DNA of 64,000 nucleotides from JAFDBW01 sp963825575 (GCA_963825575.1 CAWGUB010000002.1:30574-94573), one strand, 5' to 3'. Counted from the first letter of the stretch, positions 7,936-17,321 are shown. Translations and numbers: made by a program. The notes: generated by a model not told the origin, from the sequence alone.

Positions 7936-9438
7936 TCAACAAAACGCATTTTCATCTTGGCAGCGGTGATATTTCTCAGTAAGTTTCCGCACTCGCAGCG
8001 CCAGGTCATCAGTCAACATGTCGTGCGACAGCTGCCATTGCCAGTTCCCGGTTGCCCTGCCAGGGGTATTGAAGCGGGCCGAATTATCGAGGCCAAGGAT
8101 GTCCTGGCAGGGGATGATACAGAGGCTGGCCTCGCTGGCCATGGCCAGCTCTATGAGGTCCCAGGGCATCTCCGGACGACGCTTGCCGAGATAATCGCGT
8201 ATCTTGTCTTTTTGCCCTTTCGACAAGCTCTGCCACCAGCCCATGGTCGTATCATTGTCGTGAGTGCCGGTATAGACCACGCTGTTGGAGATGTGGTTTT
8301 CAGGCAGGTAGGGGTTGTCCGGCCCGGAATCGAAAGCAAACTGCAGGATCTTCATGCCCGGCAAGTCAAAATCGTCACGCAGTTTCTCCACGTCCGGGGT
8401 AATGATGCCCAAATCTTCAGCTATGATCGGCATCTTCGAATTCAGTGCCTGCAGCTTCTCAAGCAGTTTGCGGCCTGGCACGTCCACCCATTGGCCGTTT
8501 ACGGCGGTTGCTGCATTGGCCGGGATCGACCAGCAGGCCTGGAACCCCCGAAAATGATCGATACGGATCATATCGCATTGCTGCAGTTGATGGGTAAAGC
8601 GCCGGACCCACCAGTGGAAATCCTCGGCCAGGTGAGCGTCCCAACTGTAGAGGGGGTTGCCCCAGCGCTGCCCGGTCCTGCTGAAATAGTCCGGCGGTAC
8701 TCCGGCGACAGCAATCGACCGTCCGGCGGCGTCCAGCTGGAAAAGCTGCTGGTTGGCCCAGACGTCAGCGGAATCGTAGGCGACGAAAATCGGGATATCG
8801 CCAAAGATCCGTACCCCCTTGCGGTTGGCATAACTTTTCAGTTTGCCCCATTGTTCGTAAAACACGTACTGCTGATATTTGTACAGTTCGCATTGCCCGG
8901 CGAGGCGTTCCTGCCATTCGTTCATCACGTCCCGGTGTCGCTGGCGAAGGCCGGCAGGCCAATCGGACCAGGGCTTGCCGTGAAAGGCGTCTTTTAGGGC
9001 CATGAAGAGACAGAATTCTTCGAGCCAGTCAGCGTTGCCCCGGCAAAACTGGGTAAAGCCTTCAAACCTGCCAGAGGTGTTTCGCTGAAAGAAATTTCCT
9101 GCAGCAGTCTCCAGCAGGCTGTGCTTCAACTTGTGTGCCTGGCTGAAGTCGAGCCCGGGGCCGTCATTGACAGCCGCTACGAGCTGCGCTTGGCCCAGAT
9201 CTTTGCAGTCAATCAGTTGCTGCAGGTCAATCAGGGCCGCATTGCCGGCGAATGCCGACAAGGTATTGTATGGTGAATGGCCGTATCCGGTCGGGCCGAG
9301 CGGTAGAACCTGCCAGACGCTCTGACCTGCTTTGGCCAGAAAGTCGACAAACCTGAAGGCCTGCGCGCCGAGGTCACCAATGGGCCATGAGCCCGGCAGG
9401 GACGTGGGATGAAGCAGAATACCGGCTGCTCGCTGCAT
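7936..9438 (-). CDS. malQ: 4-alpha-glucanotransferase (amylomaltase)
   Basis: Transfers alpha-1,4-glucan segments between maltodextrins; a GH77 enzyme. The 500-residue protein starts with the family-typical RAAGILLHPTSLPGSWPIGDLG and contains GDIPIFVAYDSADVW, the catalytic Asp region MIRIDHFRGF, the acid/base Glu segment PIIAEDLGIITPDV and the TGTHDNDTTMGWW motif. I start it at ATG 9438 with AGGAG upstream; a longer frame to 9687 would add 83 residues with no family similarity. It stands alone, with no glycogen or maltose genes beside it. Confidence 0.95.
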   Translation of the reverse strand: MQRAAGILLHPTSLPGSWPIGDLGAQAFRFVDFLAKAGQSVWQVLPLGPTGYGHSPYNTLSAFAGNAALIDLQQLIDCKDLGQAQLVAAVNDGPGLDFSQAHKLKHSLLETAAGNFFQRNTSGRFEGFTQFCRGNADWLEEFCLFMALKDAFHGKPWSDWPAGLRQRHRDVMNEWQERLAGQCELYKYQQYVFYEQWGKLKSYANRKGVRIFGDIPIFVAYDSADVWANQQLFQLDAAGRSIAVAGVPPDYFSRTGQRWGNPLYSWDAHLAEDFHWWVRRFTHQLQQCDMIRIDHFRGFQACWSIPANAATAVNGQWVDVPGRKLLEKLQALNSKMPIIAEDLGIITPDVEKLRDDFDLPGMKILQFAFDSGPDNPYLPENHISNSVVYTGTHDNDTTMGWWQSLSKGQKDKIRDYLGKRRPEMPWDLIELAMASEASLCIIPCQDILGLDNSARFNTPGRATGNWQWQLSHDMLTDDLALRVRKLTEKYHRCQDENAFC

Positions 9439-9601
9439 AAAATCAATCTCCTGGGGCGGATTATGACACAGGATAATCTCTGGGCAAGGGCAAATTGAGT
9501 CAATTTGCATGACAGGTGCCCAGCTATGGCGCACGACGCTTGGCTGCTGCGGAGGATTATTGAATCTTCGGATGTAATTTTGCGAGTCGCACAAGTCCTG
9601 A

Positions 9602-9630
9602 TTGACCCGCCCGCATTGCTGCGCTAGAAT
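9602..9630 (+). promoter_or_regulatory. Sigma-70-type promoter for prfC
   Basis: TTGACC (9602-9607) and TAGAAT (9625-9630) with exact 17-base spacing; predicted transcript start near 9637, about 65 bases before the prfC start. Confidence 0.7.
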
Positions 9631-9640
9631 CGGTTTCACG

Positions 9641-9662
9641 AAACGGGCTTCCGCCCGTTTTT
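9641..9662 (+). terminator. Hairpin plus T run in the prfC leader
   Basis: AAACGGGC and GCCCGTTT pair around a TTCC loop and are followed by a run of T. It has the shape of an intrinsic terminator but falls just after the predicted prfC transcript start and before its coding region; no rightward gene lies upstream. It could be an attenuator or a 5' stabilising stem. Confidence 0.5.
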
Positions 9663-9701
9663 CTCGTCGTATCTGACAACTGGTCAAGAAATGAGGACAG
9701 A

Positions 9702-11288
9702 TTGAGCAACCGGTTTATCCAGGAGATTAAAAAGCGCAGGACTTTCGGCATCATCAGTCACCCCGATGCCGGCAAAACCACGCTTACCGAAAAACTGCTG
9801 CTTTTCGGCGGGGCAATTCAGATGGCCGGGGCGATCAAGGCGCGTAAGGCTGCCAGGCATGCGACCAGCGACTGGATGAAGGTCGAACAGGAGCGCGGTA
9901 TCTCCGTGACCACATCGGTCATGAAGTTCGGCCATCGCGACTGCGAGATCAATCTTCTGGACACTCCAGGCCACCAGGATTTTTCCGAAGATACCTACCG
10001 GGTCCTGACCGCGGTGGACAGCGCCCTGATGGTGATTGACAGCGCCAAGGGGGTCGAGACACAGACTGAAAAGCTGATGTCGGTCTGCCGCATGCGCAAC
10101 ACTCCGGTGATCACGTTCATCAACAAGATGGACCGAGAAGGACAGTACCCTCTCGACCTGCTTTCCGATGTCGAGGATAAACTGCAGATAGAATGTGCCC
10201 CGATGTCCTGGCCGATCGGTATGGGCAAACGCTTTAAGGGCGTCTACAATCTTTACCGCAAGGAGTTGCGGCTGTTCAGGCCCGGTGAGGAGCGTCGTAC
10301 CGAGTATGTTCAGGTGATCAAGGATATCAATGACAGCCGGCTCGATGAATTGCTGGGCAGCGCCGCCGATGAACTGCGGGAAGATATTGCACTCCTTGAG
10401 GGCGCAGCCAATCCCTTCCAATTGTCGGAATATCTTAAGGGCAACCAGACACCGGTGTTTTTCGGCAGCGCCATTAACAACTTCGGCGTAGAGGAGTTAC
10501 TCGATGCATTGGTTGATCTTGCTCCCTCGCCCGGCCCGCGTCAGGCCCAGAGCCGTGAAGTGGCCCCTGAGGAAGAGGCCTTCTCCGGGTTCGTTTTCAA
10601 GGTCCAGGCGAACATGGACCCGGCGCACCGCGACCGGATTGCTTTTCTGCGGATCTGTTCGGGGCGTTTCCAGCGCGGCATGAAAGTTCGTCACCACCGG
10701 ATTGGCAAGGAAGTCAGCCTCTCCAAGGCAATCATCTTCATGGCCCAGGACCGGGCCAACGTCGAAGAAGCTTATCCCGGCGATATAATCGGCCTGCACA
10801 ATCATGGCACGATCAAGGTTGGTGACACGTTCACTGACAAGGAACCGCTCAAGTTCACCGGAGTTCCCAGCTTCGCCGCCGAACATTTCCGGCGGGTTAG
10901 ACTGAAGTCTCCTCTGAAAGCCAAACAGCTGGAAAAAGGGCTGAAACAGCTCTCCGAGGAAGGCGCCATCCAGGTCTTCCGGCCATTAATAAGTAACGAT
11001 TACATAGTTGGTGCCGTCGGCGTCCTGCAGTTCGATGTGACCATGGAACGCCTGAAGATGGAATATGGTGTCGATGCCATCTACGAAAGTGTCGACTATG
11101 CCACGGCCCGCTGGGTTGGCAGTTCCGACCCGAAGAAGTTGACTGAATTTGAAAAGAAGAACCAGGCAAACCTGGCGATGGATGCCGAAGGCAACCTCAG
11201 TTATTTGGCCCCGAGTGAATGGCGTCTCGGTTATGTCATGGAGCAGTGGCCGGGGATCGAATTTGCCAAGACCAGAGAGCACGATTAG
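9702..11288 (+). CDS. prfC: Peptide chain release factor 3
   Basis: GTPase that removes RF1/RF2 from the ribosome after termination. The 528-residue protein has the translational GTPase motifs: G1 SHPDAGKTT, the RF3-typical switch I region ERGISVTTSVMKF, G3 DTPGHQDF and G4 NKMDRE, then domain II and the RF3 C-terminal domain (FRRVRLKSPLKAKQLEKGL). Length matches the family (about 528). It begins at TTG, the only start compatible with the conserved N-terminus, with GAGGA upstream. It is a single-gene unit between its own promoter and a terminator. Confidence 0.97.
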   Translation: MSNRFIQEIKKRRTFGIISHPDAGKTTLTEKLLLFGGAIQMAGAIKARKAARHATSDWMKVEQERGISVTTSVMKFGHRDCEINLLDTPGHQDFSEDTYRVLTAVDSALMVIDSAKGVETQTEKLMSVCRMRNTPVITFINKMDREGQYPLDLLSDVEDKLQIECAPMSWPIGMGKRFKGVYNLYRKELRLFRPGEERRTEYVQVIKDINDSRLDELLGSAADELREDIALLEGAANPFQLSEYLKGNQTPVFFGSAINNFGVEELLDALVDLAPSPGPRQAQSREVAPEEEAFSGFVFKVQANMDPAHRDRIAFLRICSGRFQRGMKVRHHRIGKEVSLSKAIIFMAQDRANVEEAYPGDIIGLHNHGTIKVGDTFTDKEPLKFTGVPSFAAEHFRRVRLKSPLKAKQLEKGLKQLSEEGAIQVFRPLISNDYIVGAVGVLQFDVTMERLKMEYGVDAIYESVDYATARWVGSSDPKKLTEFEKKNQANLAMDAEGNLSYLAPSEWRLGYVMEQWPGIEFAKTREHD

Positions 11289-11414
11289 GCTGCTGATTTT
11301 GCCAGGTTGACAGTCGCCTCAAGTTCAGTAAGGTTTACCTTTGCAGCCATTCTCTAAGGTGTTTTACCATGCGGCACAGGCAAGTCGGATGCTGTTTTAT
11401 CAGCAACATTTTTG

Positions 11415-11445
11415 AGGTTGGCCTGATGGGGCCAGCCTTTTTTCC
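11415..11445 (+). terminator. Rho-independent terminator after prfC
   Basis: GGTTGGCC (11416-11423) pairs with GGCCAGCC (11430-11437, one G:U pair) and is followed by TTTTTT. It separates prfC from asnS. Confidence 0.75.
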
Positions 11446-11472
11446 GTATTATGTCCACAAAGAGGTGCAGGT

Positions 11473-12876
11473 ATGAAGACATTGGATTGGCGTAATGATC
11501 GGCTGAGGGTCAAAACTCTATTGCTGGCCGATCAGAGCGTGGGTGAAGTTTTCGTCCAGGGCTGGCTGCGGACCGTGCGGCGCAGCAAGGGGGTCAATTT
11601 CCTGGCCCTCAACGACGGTTCCTGTCTCGATAGCCTGCAGGTTGTCGTCAGTGAAGAATCCCCCGCCTTTGCCACCTCAGACAGCCTCGGGACAGGCTGT
11701 TGTGTCGGCGTCCGGGGGGCAATGGTCCCCTCGCCGGGAGAGGGGCAGAACTGGGAGGTCCAGGCCGAAGAGATTATCGTCTACGGCCTGACCGACGAAA
11801 CTTTCCCCTTGCAGAAGAAGCGCCACGGTTTCGAATTCCTGCGCTCGATTGCCCATCTGCGCCCCAGGACCAACGCTTTTGGCGCGGTTTTTCGTGTACG
11901 CAGCCGTATCGCTCACGCCGTGCATACCTTTTTCCAGGAGCGCGGCTTCCTCTATGTTCATTCACCGATTATTACCGCCAACGACTGCGAGGGTGCCGGC
12001 GAAATGTTCCGGGTTACGACGCTGAATCCGGAGAATCCGCCGCAGGTTAACGGCCGCATCGCCTGGCACGAGGATTTTTTCGGGGCGAAGACCGGGCTTA
12101 CGGTCAGCGGCCAGTTGCAGGGAGAACTCTTTGCCACGGCCTTTACCGACATCTACACTTTCGGCCCGACCTTTCGCGCCGAGAACTCCAATACCAGCCG
12201 GCATGCCTCGGAGTTCTGGATGATAGAGCCGGAAGTCGCCTTTGCCGACCTTGCTGTCAACTGCCAGCTCGCCGAGGATTTCTTCCGTTTCATGGTCGAG
12301 TATGCTCTTGAGCACTGCCAGGAGGATCTGGCGTTTTTCAACCAGTTTGTCGACAAGGGGCTGCTGGAGCGGCTTGAGCTTGTCGTAAAGACCCCCTTCC
12401 AGACGATCAGCTACACCGATGCCGTCGAGCGTCTGCAGAAAAGCGGACAGGCTTTCGAGTTCCCTGTTGAATGGGGGTGTGACCTGCAGTCCGAGCACGA
12501 AAGATATCTGACCGAGCAGATCGTCGGCGGGCCGTTGTTTGTCACCGATTACCCGGCCGGGATCAAGGCCTTCTACATGCGGCAGAATGACGATGACCGG
12601 ACGGTCGCGGCGATGGACCTGCTGGTGCCCAAGGTCGGTGAGATTATCGGCGGCAGCCAGCGAGAAGAGCGTCTTGACATGCTAGAGCGCAAGATGAGGG
12701 CCTTCGATATCCTGCCTGAAAGCCTCGACTGGTATCTTGACACCCGGCGCTGGGGAAGCTGCCCGCACGCCGGTTTCGGCCTCGGCTTCGAGCGTTTCCT
12801 GATGTACATCACAGGCATGGAGAATGTCCGTGATGTCATTCCCTTCCCGCGTACTCCCGGCAACGCGCGGTTCTGA
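11473..12876 (+). CDS. asnS: Asparaginyl-tRNA synthetase
   Basis: Charges tRNA-Asn with asparagine. The 467-residue class IIb synthetase has an N-terminal OB anticodon-binding fold (VGEVFVQGWLRTVRRSKGVNFLALNDGS), motif 1 (FFQERGFLYVHSPIITANDCEGAGEMF), motif 2 with FRAENSNTSRHASEFWMIEPE, and motif 3 GFGLGFERFLMYITGMENVRDVIPFPR. The signature (NTSRHASEFWMIEPE and the ending PFPRTPGNARF) marks AsnRS rather than AspRS. The gene runs to within two bases of the convergent permease gene, leaving no room for a classic terminator between them. Confidence 0.97.
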   Translation: MKTLDWRNDRLRVKTLLLADQSVGEVFVQGWLRTVRRSKGVNFLALNDGSCLDSLQVVVSEESPAFATSDSLGTGCCVGVRGAMVPSPGEGQNWEVQAEEIIVYGLTDETFPLQKKRHGFEFLRSIAHLRPRTNAFGAVFRVRSRIAHAVHTFFQERGFLYVHSPIITANDCEGAGEMFRVTTLNPENPPQVNGRIAWHEDFFGAKTGLTVSGQLQGELFATAFTDIYTFGPTFRAENSNTSRHASEFWMIEPEVAFADLAVNCQLAEDFFRFMVEYALEHCQEDLAFFNQFVDKGLLERLELVVKTPFQTISYTDAVERLQKSGQAFEFPVEWGCDLQSEHERYLTEQIVGGPLFVTDYPAGIKAFYMRQNDDDRTVAAMDLLVPKVGEIIGGSQREERLDMLERKMRAFDILPESLDWYLDTRRWGSCPHAGFGLGFERFLMYITGMENVRDVIPFPRTPGNARF

Positions 12877-12877
12877 T

Positions 12878-13786
12878 TCAGAAAGCGGGCAATGGACTTT
12901 CGATGTGCTTATGGTTTCGCAATGACATCAGCGTATGAATGACCAGGGTACCGACGATCAGTAGCCCGGCCAATTGCGTCGTTCCAGGTGGGATTTCCCC
13001 GAGCGCCATCCACACCCAGATCGGGCCGAGGATCGTTTCGACGAGCAGGATCAGGCTGACTTCGGGGGCAGGCAGGTAGCGCGGCCCGAGGGTGATCATG
13101 GTAAAGGAAATCGGCAGGACAACGCCACCGAGCAATAACAGCAGCAACATGTCCGGACTGGTAATATTCATCGGTTGAGCTCCGGCAGCCAGTGCGGCAG
13201 GAACGACCAGCAAGTTGCCGAGCAGGTTGGCCGGGATCATATTGACGGATTTGCCGCTGCGGATCACGACCAGGTTGCTCCCCCACATGAACGTCGCTCC
13301 CAGGGCCAGCAGGTCTCCAAGCAACAGTCCGCTTGTCAGGCTGCCCGAAAATATCAGCAGGATCCCGCCGAAACAGATGAATATTGCAACCCAGGTGTGT
13401 CGGGCGATCTTCTCGCGCAGGAATATCCAGCTGAGCAGACTGCTGATAAACGGCGTGGCCGCGAGGATGACCAGGGTGTTGGCTGCGGCGGTATGTTTGA
13501 GCGAATTGACGAACATCAGGCTACCCATCGAGACGATGATCGCGGAGAGAATCCCGGTTCGACCGATGTTGTGGAAGCTGTGCAGGAACTGACGGCGATA
13601 AGTGACAGCCAGAAACACCGATTGCATGCAACCGGTCAGCAGGCAGCGCCAGAACAGCAGGGTCCAGACATCACAACGAACCAGTCGCACCAGGAGCGCA
13701 TCCGGACTGAGGATCAGCACAGCGGCAAAGGTAATCAGCAGCCCCTTGGTATGTGTGGAAAGATTCATAGCGGCGATAGATGACAC
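12878..13786 (-). CDS. EamA/DMT superfamily permease
   Basis: An inner-membrane protein of about 296-302 residues with ten predicted hydrophobic helices arranged as two EamA repeats; the second-half end VSLILLVETILGPIWVWMALGEIPP is a classic EamA signature. Substrate unknown; relatives export amino acids or metabolites. The start is uncertain: GTG 13786, or ATG 13768 (MNLSTHTKG), neither with a clear ribosome binding site. It is convergent with asnS and divergent from proC. Two unrelated EamA permeases occur at 31741 and 40995. Confidence 0.82.
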   Translation of the reverse strand: MSSIAAMNLSTHTKGLLITFAAVLILSPDALLVRLVRCDVWTLLFWRCLLTGCMQSVFLAVTYRRQFLHSFHNIGRTGILSAIIVSMGSLMFVNSLKHTAAANTLVILAATPFISSLLSWIFLREKIARHTWVAIFICFGGILLIFSGSLTSGLLLGDLLALGATFMWGSNLVVIRSGKSVNMIPANLLGNLLVVPAALAAGAQPMNITSPDMLLLLLLGGVVLPISFTMITLGPRYLPAPEVSLILLVETILGPIWVWMALGEIPPGTTQLAGLLIVGTLVIHTLMSLRNHKHIESPLPAF

Positions 13787-13932
13787 AGGAAAGTGGTAAA
13801 GGCAAGCGGGTTTTCAGTTTGACACTTTTTCAGGCATAATGTAGAAACGTCTGACGGCCAGCCGGCGCACGGTTGCCCGGTCTGGCTTGGCTCTTGAATT
13901 ATCATGCGAGATGAGCTTTTTGTTTTGAAAGG

Positions 13933-14766
13933 ATGGATACAGTGCCTTTGTCGACAGTAGGTAAAATTGGTTTCATAGGCGGCGGGAACATGGCCGAGGC
14001 CTTTATCAAAGGTCTTCTGAACGGTGGCTTTCCTGCTGAGGACATTCACTTTTTCGAGCCAAATGAACAGCGTCGTGAACTGGTGGTGGATCGCTACGGA
14101 ATTTCCTGCGCGGAGAACAATGCGGCGCTGGTCGAGATCAGCAATATCGTTGTTCTGGCAACTAAACCTCAGATTCTGGACAAGGTCCTGAAAGAGGTGA
14201 ACGGGGCATTTGACGATGACAAGCTGTTTGTTTCGATTCTCGCCGGAATTACCACAACAACACTTGAGGCCGGTCTCGGCGGCCAGGCTCGCGTGGTGCG
14301 CGCCATGCCGAATACGCCGGCCCTGGCCGGGCGCGGTGCTGCTGCGCTTTGCCCCGGCTTGAACATCAATCAGGAAGACCGTCGGGTCGCCCAGCACCTT
14401 TTTGAGACCGTCGGCATCGCACTCTGGGTGGAAGAAGGACAGATGGACGCCGTGACCGGACTCTCAGGCTCCGGCCCCGCTTTCGTCTACACGTTCATTG
14501 AGGCATTGACAGCCGGTGGTGTCCAGGAAGGCCTGCGGCTGGATATTGCGCACGCCCTTGCCGTGCAGACCGTAGTCGGTGCAGCTCACCTGGTCCAGGT
14601 GACTGGTGAGCATCCGGCGCTGCTGCGGGAAAAGGTTTGCAGTCCTGCGGGAACGACGATCAGTGCCATCCGTGTCCTTGAAGAACGTGGTTTGCGTGCC
14701 ACCATGATGGAGGCGGTCGGTGCCGCTACGAAACGCTCACGCCAGCTTGGTGAAGAGAATAAGTAA
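13933..14766 (+). CDS. proC: Pyrroline-5-carboxylate reductase
   Basis: Reduces P5C to L-proline with NAD(P)H, the last step of proline synthesis. The 277-residue protein has the N-terminal Rossmann motif IGFIGGGNMAEAFIKGL, the mid-protein RAMPNTPALAGRGAAAL signature and the C-terminal dimerisation/active-site region GLSGSGPAFVYTFIEAL...SPAGTTISAIRVLEE. Length matches the family. Its product would also be the reduced fate of the P5C formed by the HypD glycyl radical enzyme about 19 kb downstream, although the genes are not adjacent. AAAGG precedes the ATG. Confidence 0.95.
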   Translation: MDTVPLSTVGKIGFIGGGNMAEAFIKGLLNGGFPAEDIHFFEPNEQRRELVVDRYGISCAENNAALVEISNIVVLATKPQILDKVLKEVNGAFDDDKLFVSILAGITTTTLEAGLGGQARVVRAMPNTPALAGRGAAALCPGLNINQEDRRVAQHLFETVGIALWVEEGQMDAVTGLSGSGPAFVYTFIEALTAGGVQEGLRLDIAHALAVQTVVGAAHLVQVTGEHPALLREKVCSPAGTTISAIRVLEERGLRATMMEAVGAATKRSRQLGEENK

Positions 14767-14791
14767 AGACCCTGGCCGATCGACACGTTGA

Positions 14792-14807
14792 TGGCTGTGG
14801 GATTGCT
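14792..14807 (+). promoter_or_regulatory. Possible weak sigma-54 promoter before the SH3 gene
   Basis: TGGCTG-N5-TTGCT keeps the GG-N10-GC core of a -24/-12 promoter, but -24 departs from TGGCAC. Predicted start near 14818; the SH3 gene starts at 14874. No inverted-repeat activator site is evident upstream. Confidence 0.3.
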
Positions 14808-14873
14808 AATGGCCACCCGGCATAGAATCGGGAGGGCACCCACTGATTGATCGGCTTTTTCGAGGAGGATGTA

Positions 14874-15587
14874 ATGCTATTATTCCAAAGGGTATCCATA
14901 GTAATTTTTGTGGTGTTTCTCTGCAATGCTGCTGTTGCATGGGCTGAGACCCGTTACATTTCTGACCAGCTGGTTGTGTCTCTTCGGGAACTGCCGCAGA
15001 ATGGCTCTGCAACGATCGTCTATCTCAAGACCGATACTCCCGTGGAAGTTCTTGAGGTCGGAGAAGAATTCTTAAAAGTGAAAACGACGAATGACGAGGT
15101 CGGATATATTCAGAAGAGCTACCTGACAGAGAAAACACCTAAAACAACAACTATCAGTCGGCTGACCCGGGAAAATCAAGGTTTGAAAGAGCGCGTCCAG
15201 GAAATCGAAAAGCGATACAGTGAGGTTTCGTCCAAGGGAGATGAAGCCCAAAAAAAGATTTTATCGGAGCTGGAAGATTCGCGCCTCCAAGTAGATCAAC
15301 TTCGCAAAGATTTACTTAAGTCGGAGACAGAACTGGCGGAGCGTACCCAGGCATATGAAACATTAAGCAAAAACGCCAAAAATATTATAGACATTACCGC
15401 GGAACGTGACCAACTCAGGCTTAGTCACGAGCAATTGACGGCTAAAGCAACCAGTTTGGAAGAAGAGAGAAAGGCACAACTGAAAAAAGAAACGACCGAA
15501 TGGTTTCTTGCTGGTGCAGGGGTCCTGCTTCTGGGTTGGATCATAGGCAAATTTTCCAAATCACGGCGCAAGAGCTCCCTCTATTGA
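14874..15587 (+). CDS. SH3 domain membrane protein, TIGR04211 type
   Basis: A 237-residue protein with a signal peptide (cleavage after AWA, residue 23), a bacterial SH3 domain (about 25-90: RYISDQLVVSLRELPQNGS...VGYIQKSYL), a long coiled coil (about 100-205, rich in Glu/Lys/Leu heptads) and a C-terminal transmembrane helix (WFLAGAGVLLLGWIIGKF) followed by a basic tail. This exact order is that of the TIGR04211 SH3 proteins, whose role is not defined but is probably cell-wall binding. ATG 14874 is chosen because GAGGAGG lies upstream and it yields a proper signal peptide. Confidence 0.85.
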   Translation: MLLFQRVSIVIFVVFLCNAAVAWAETRYISDQLVVSLRELPQNGSATIVYLKTDTPVEVLEVGEEFLKVKTTNDEVGYIQKSYLTEKTPKTTTISRLTRENQGLKERVQEIEKRYSEVSSKGDEAQKKILSELEDSRLQVDQLRKDLLKSETELAERTQAYETLSKNAKNIIDITAERDQLRLSHEQLTAKATSLEEERKAQLKKETTEWFLAGAGVLLLGWIIGKFSKSRRKSSLY

Positions 15588-15677
15588 CAAAAAAGGCTTG
15601 CTGATAAGTCCCCGTTTATAAATATAAAAGCCCGGTTCTGCAGATTCTGGTCTTGGTGACTTGGTTGTTACCTGTCG

Positions 15678-17093
15678 CTAAATATCATCATAAGCCATGG
15701 CCTGTTTTTTCCCCTTCGCTTTTGCCCCCCTCATTGCTTGATTGGCCCAATGGACCAACTGGTCGAAGGTTTGCGAAGTGTCGCCCATGTAGGTTGAAAC
15801 CCCGGCACTGACCGTAACCTTTTCTCCAGTAAGAATATCATAATCAAATTCACTGATAAGACTACTGATACGTTGTGCCAGTATTAATGCACCATCTCTG
15901 TTAGTGTTGGGCAGCAACAGGGCAAACTCATCACCCCTGTAGCGTGCTGCGACATCACTGTCCCGAACGATGCTTCTGATCAGCCGGCCAATTTGCTTGA
16001 GCACTTCGTCGCCGAGCATGTGCCCATATTTGTTGTTGATCCTTCTAAAATCATCAACATTGATTAGTATTAACGACAGCACTGAATTGTAGCGCTTGGT
16101 GCGAGAGAACTCTTTCTCAAGTTGTTCATAAAAGTGTCTGTGGGTGTGGAGTCTGGTCAAGACGTCACGCGTCACAAATTCTTCAAAAACTTCTTTGGCT
16201 GTGGTCATTGACTCGAAAAGAACAGCATTCTCCAGTGCGTTGGCTGAAATATTGGCAACCAGATGACAGAGTTTGTAGACACGGTCGGAAACGCCGCCTT
16301 GCAGCTTGGTTGCTGTTCCCAGAAACAACGAGCCAATCACACTCTCTTTCTTTATTATCGGAACGACGAAAATTGAGTTGAGCCCCCGCTTTTCAATCTG
16401 TGAGCGAACCGAGTCCATGAGCGGGTCAATCGTGGTGTCGTTGACGACGACCGCGCTACGCGTTTCGAATGCCTTGCGTATCTCAGGATAACCGTCCAGC
16501 TCCAGCTTGATTTCCTCCTGCCCGGCCAAATCATTGCTGGCCTTCACGGTAAACTCATTAATATTGTTGATACTGACAATTGAACAACGTTCGACACCTA
16601 CGATATCAGCAACCCGATCAACAACTTGCTGCAAGATTTTCTTTGGGTTACGCAAGACAGCAATGGAATTGGATAGTTCAAGGAGAAGTTTTAGATCCTT
16701 GTGCTCCAGGCCCTCTAAAAATTTTGTGTAATGGAGATGTGCATCAATCCTGACCAAAACCTCGGTGGGGTTGACCGGTTTGTCAAGGTAATCGTCGGCA
16801 CCCGCCTGCAGGCCCAAAATCACATCCTCTTTGTCGGCATGAGCGGAAAGCAGGATGACCGGGATGTCTTTCGTATGCCTGGTCTCTTTCAACCTCCTGC
16901 AAAAGTCTATTCCGTCAAGCCCGGGGATGTCGACATCAACTATTACGAGTGTTGGTCTCATGGTGTCTGCAAGTCTTACTGCTTCGAAGCCATGTTTGGC
17001 ATAGACTAAAATGTAATGTTCCTCCAGCGTGTCTTTGAGACTCTGGCGGACGACATCATCCGATGTGGCTATTAAAATGGTATCCGAATTCAT
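15678..17093 (-). CDS. Response regulator with GAF and GGDEF domains (diguanylate cyclase)
   Basis: A 471-residue cytosolic protein: receiver domain (about 3-125, with the phosphoacceptor Asp in VIVDVDIPG and Lys in DYLDKPVNP), GAF domain (about 140-300), then a GGDEF domain. The signature is RGDEF, a variant found in active cyclases, and RDSD five residues before it is a canonical inhibitory I-site, so feedback by c-di-GMP is expected. No EAL domain. The start at ATG 17093 follows a G-rich ribosome binding site; a longer frame to 17168 adds 25 residues before the receiver. It has no adjacent histidine kinase. Confidence 0.88.
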   Translation of the reverse strand: MNSDTILIATSDDVVRQSLKDTLEEHYILVYAKHGFEAVRLADTMRPTLVIVDVDIPGLDGIDFCRRLKETRHTKDIPVILLSAHADKEDVILGLQAGADDYLDKPVNPTEVLVRIDAHLHYTKFLEGLEHKDLKLLLELSNSIAVLRNPKKILQQVVDRVADIVGVERCSIVSINNINEFTVKASNDLAGQEEIKLELDGYPEIRKAFETRSAVVVNDTTIDPLMDSVRSQIEKRGLNSIFVVPIIKKESVIGSLFLGTATKLQGGVSDRVYKLCHLVANISANALENAVLFESMTTAKEVFEEFVTRDVLTRLHTHRHFYEQLEKEFSRTKRYNSVLSLILINVDDFRRINNKYGHMLGDEVLKQIGRLIRSIVRDSDVAARYRGDEFALLLPNTNRDGALILAQRISSLISEFDYDILTGEKVTVSAGVSTYMGDTSQTFDQLVHWANQAMRGAKAKGKKQAMAYDDI

Positions 17094-17287
17094 TTTCCCC
17101 CCTGCAGCGGATTGAATCCTATAAGTGCCTGAATCTATTTCGCCGTGCACATTATAGTCTGCACTCATTGATTTTCAAGATATACCTTCAGCGTGTAAGA
17201 ATCGAGATGTGAGGCAACCTAGAACTGCAGAATCTTTAGCCGCCATTTCATGAGTTAAAAATCAAGCCTCAGGGAGTAATTCCGTAT

Positions 17288-17321
17288 TGCATATCTTATG
17301 CGCATGCGCATAAGATATGCA
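17288..17321. promoter_or_regulatory. 34-bp perfect palindrome upstream of activator 1 (candidate operator)
   Basis: Each half is a 17-base arm and the match is perfect, centred between 17304 and 17305. Its core, TTATGC-N6-GCATAA (17296-17313), recurs upstream of the liv operon and, in shorter form, twice before the P5C dehydrogenase gene. It ends 38 bases before the activator start codon, which fits autoregulation. There is no T run, so it is not a terminator. Confidence 0.7.

Noticed and set aside
17288..17321. Palindrome as a transcription terminator
   Set aside because: No loop and no T run on either strand, and it sits in front of a gene with no rightward gene upstream.
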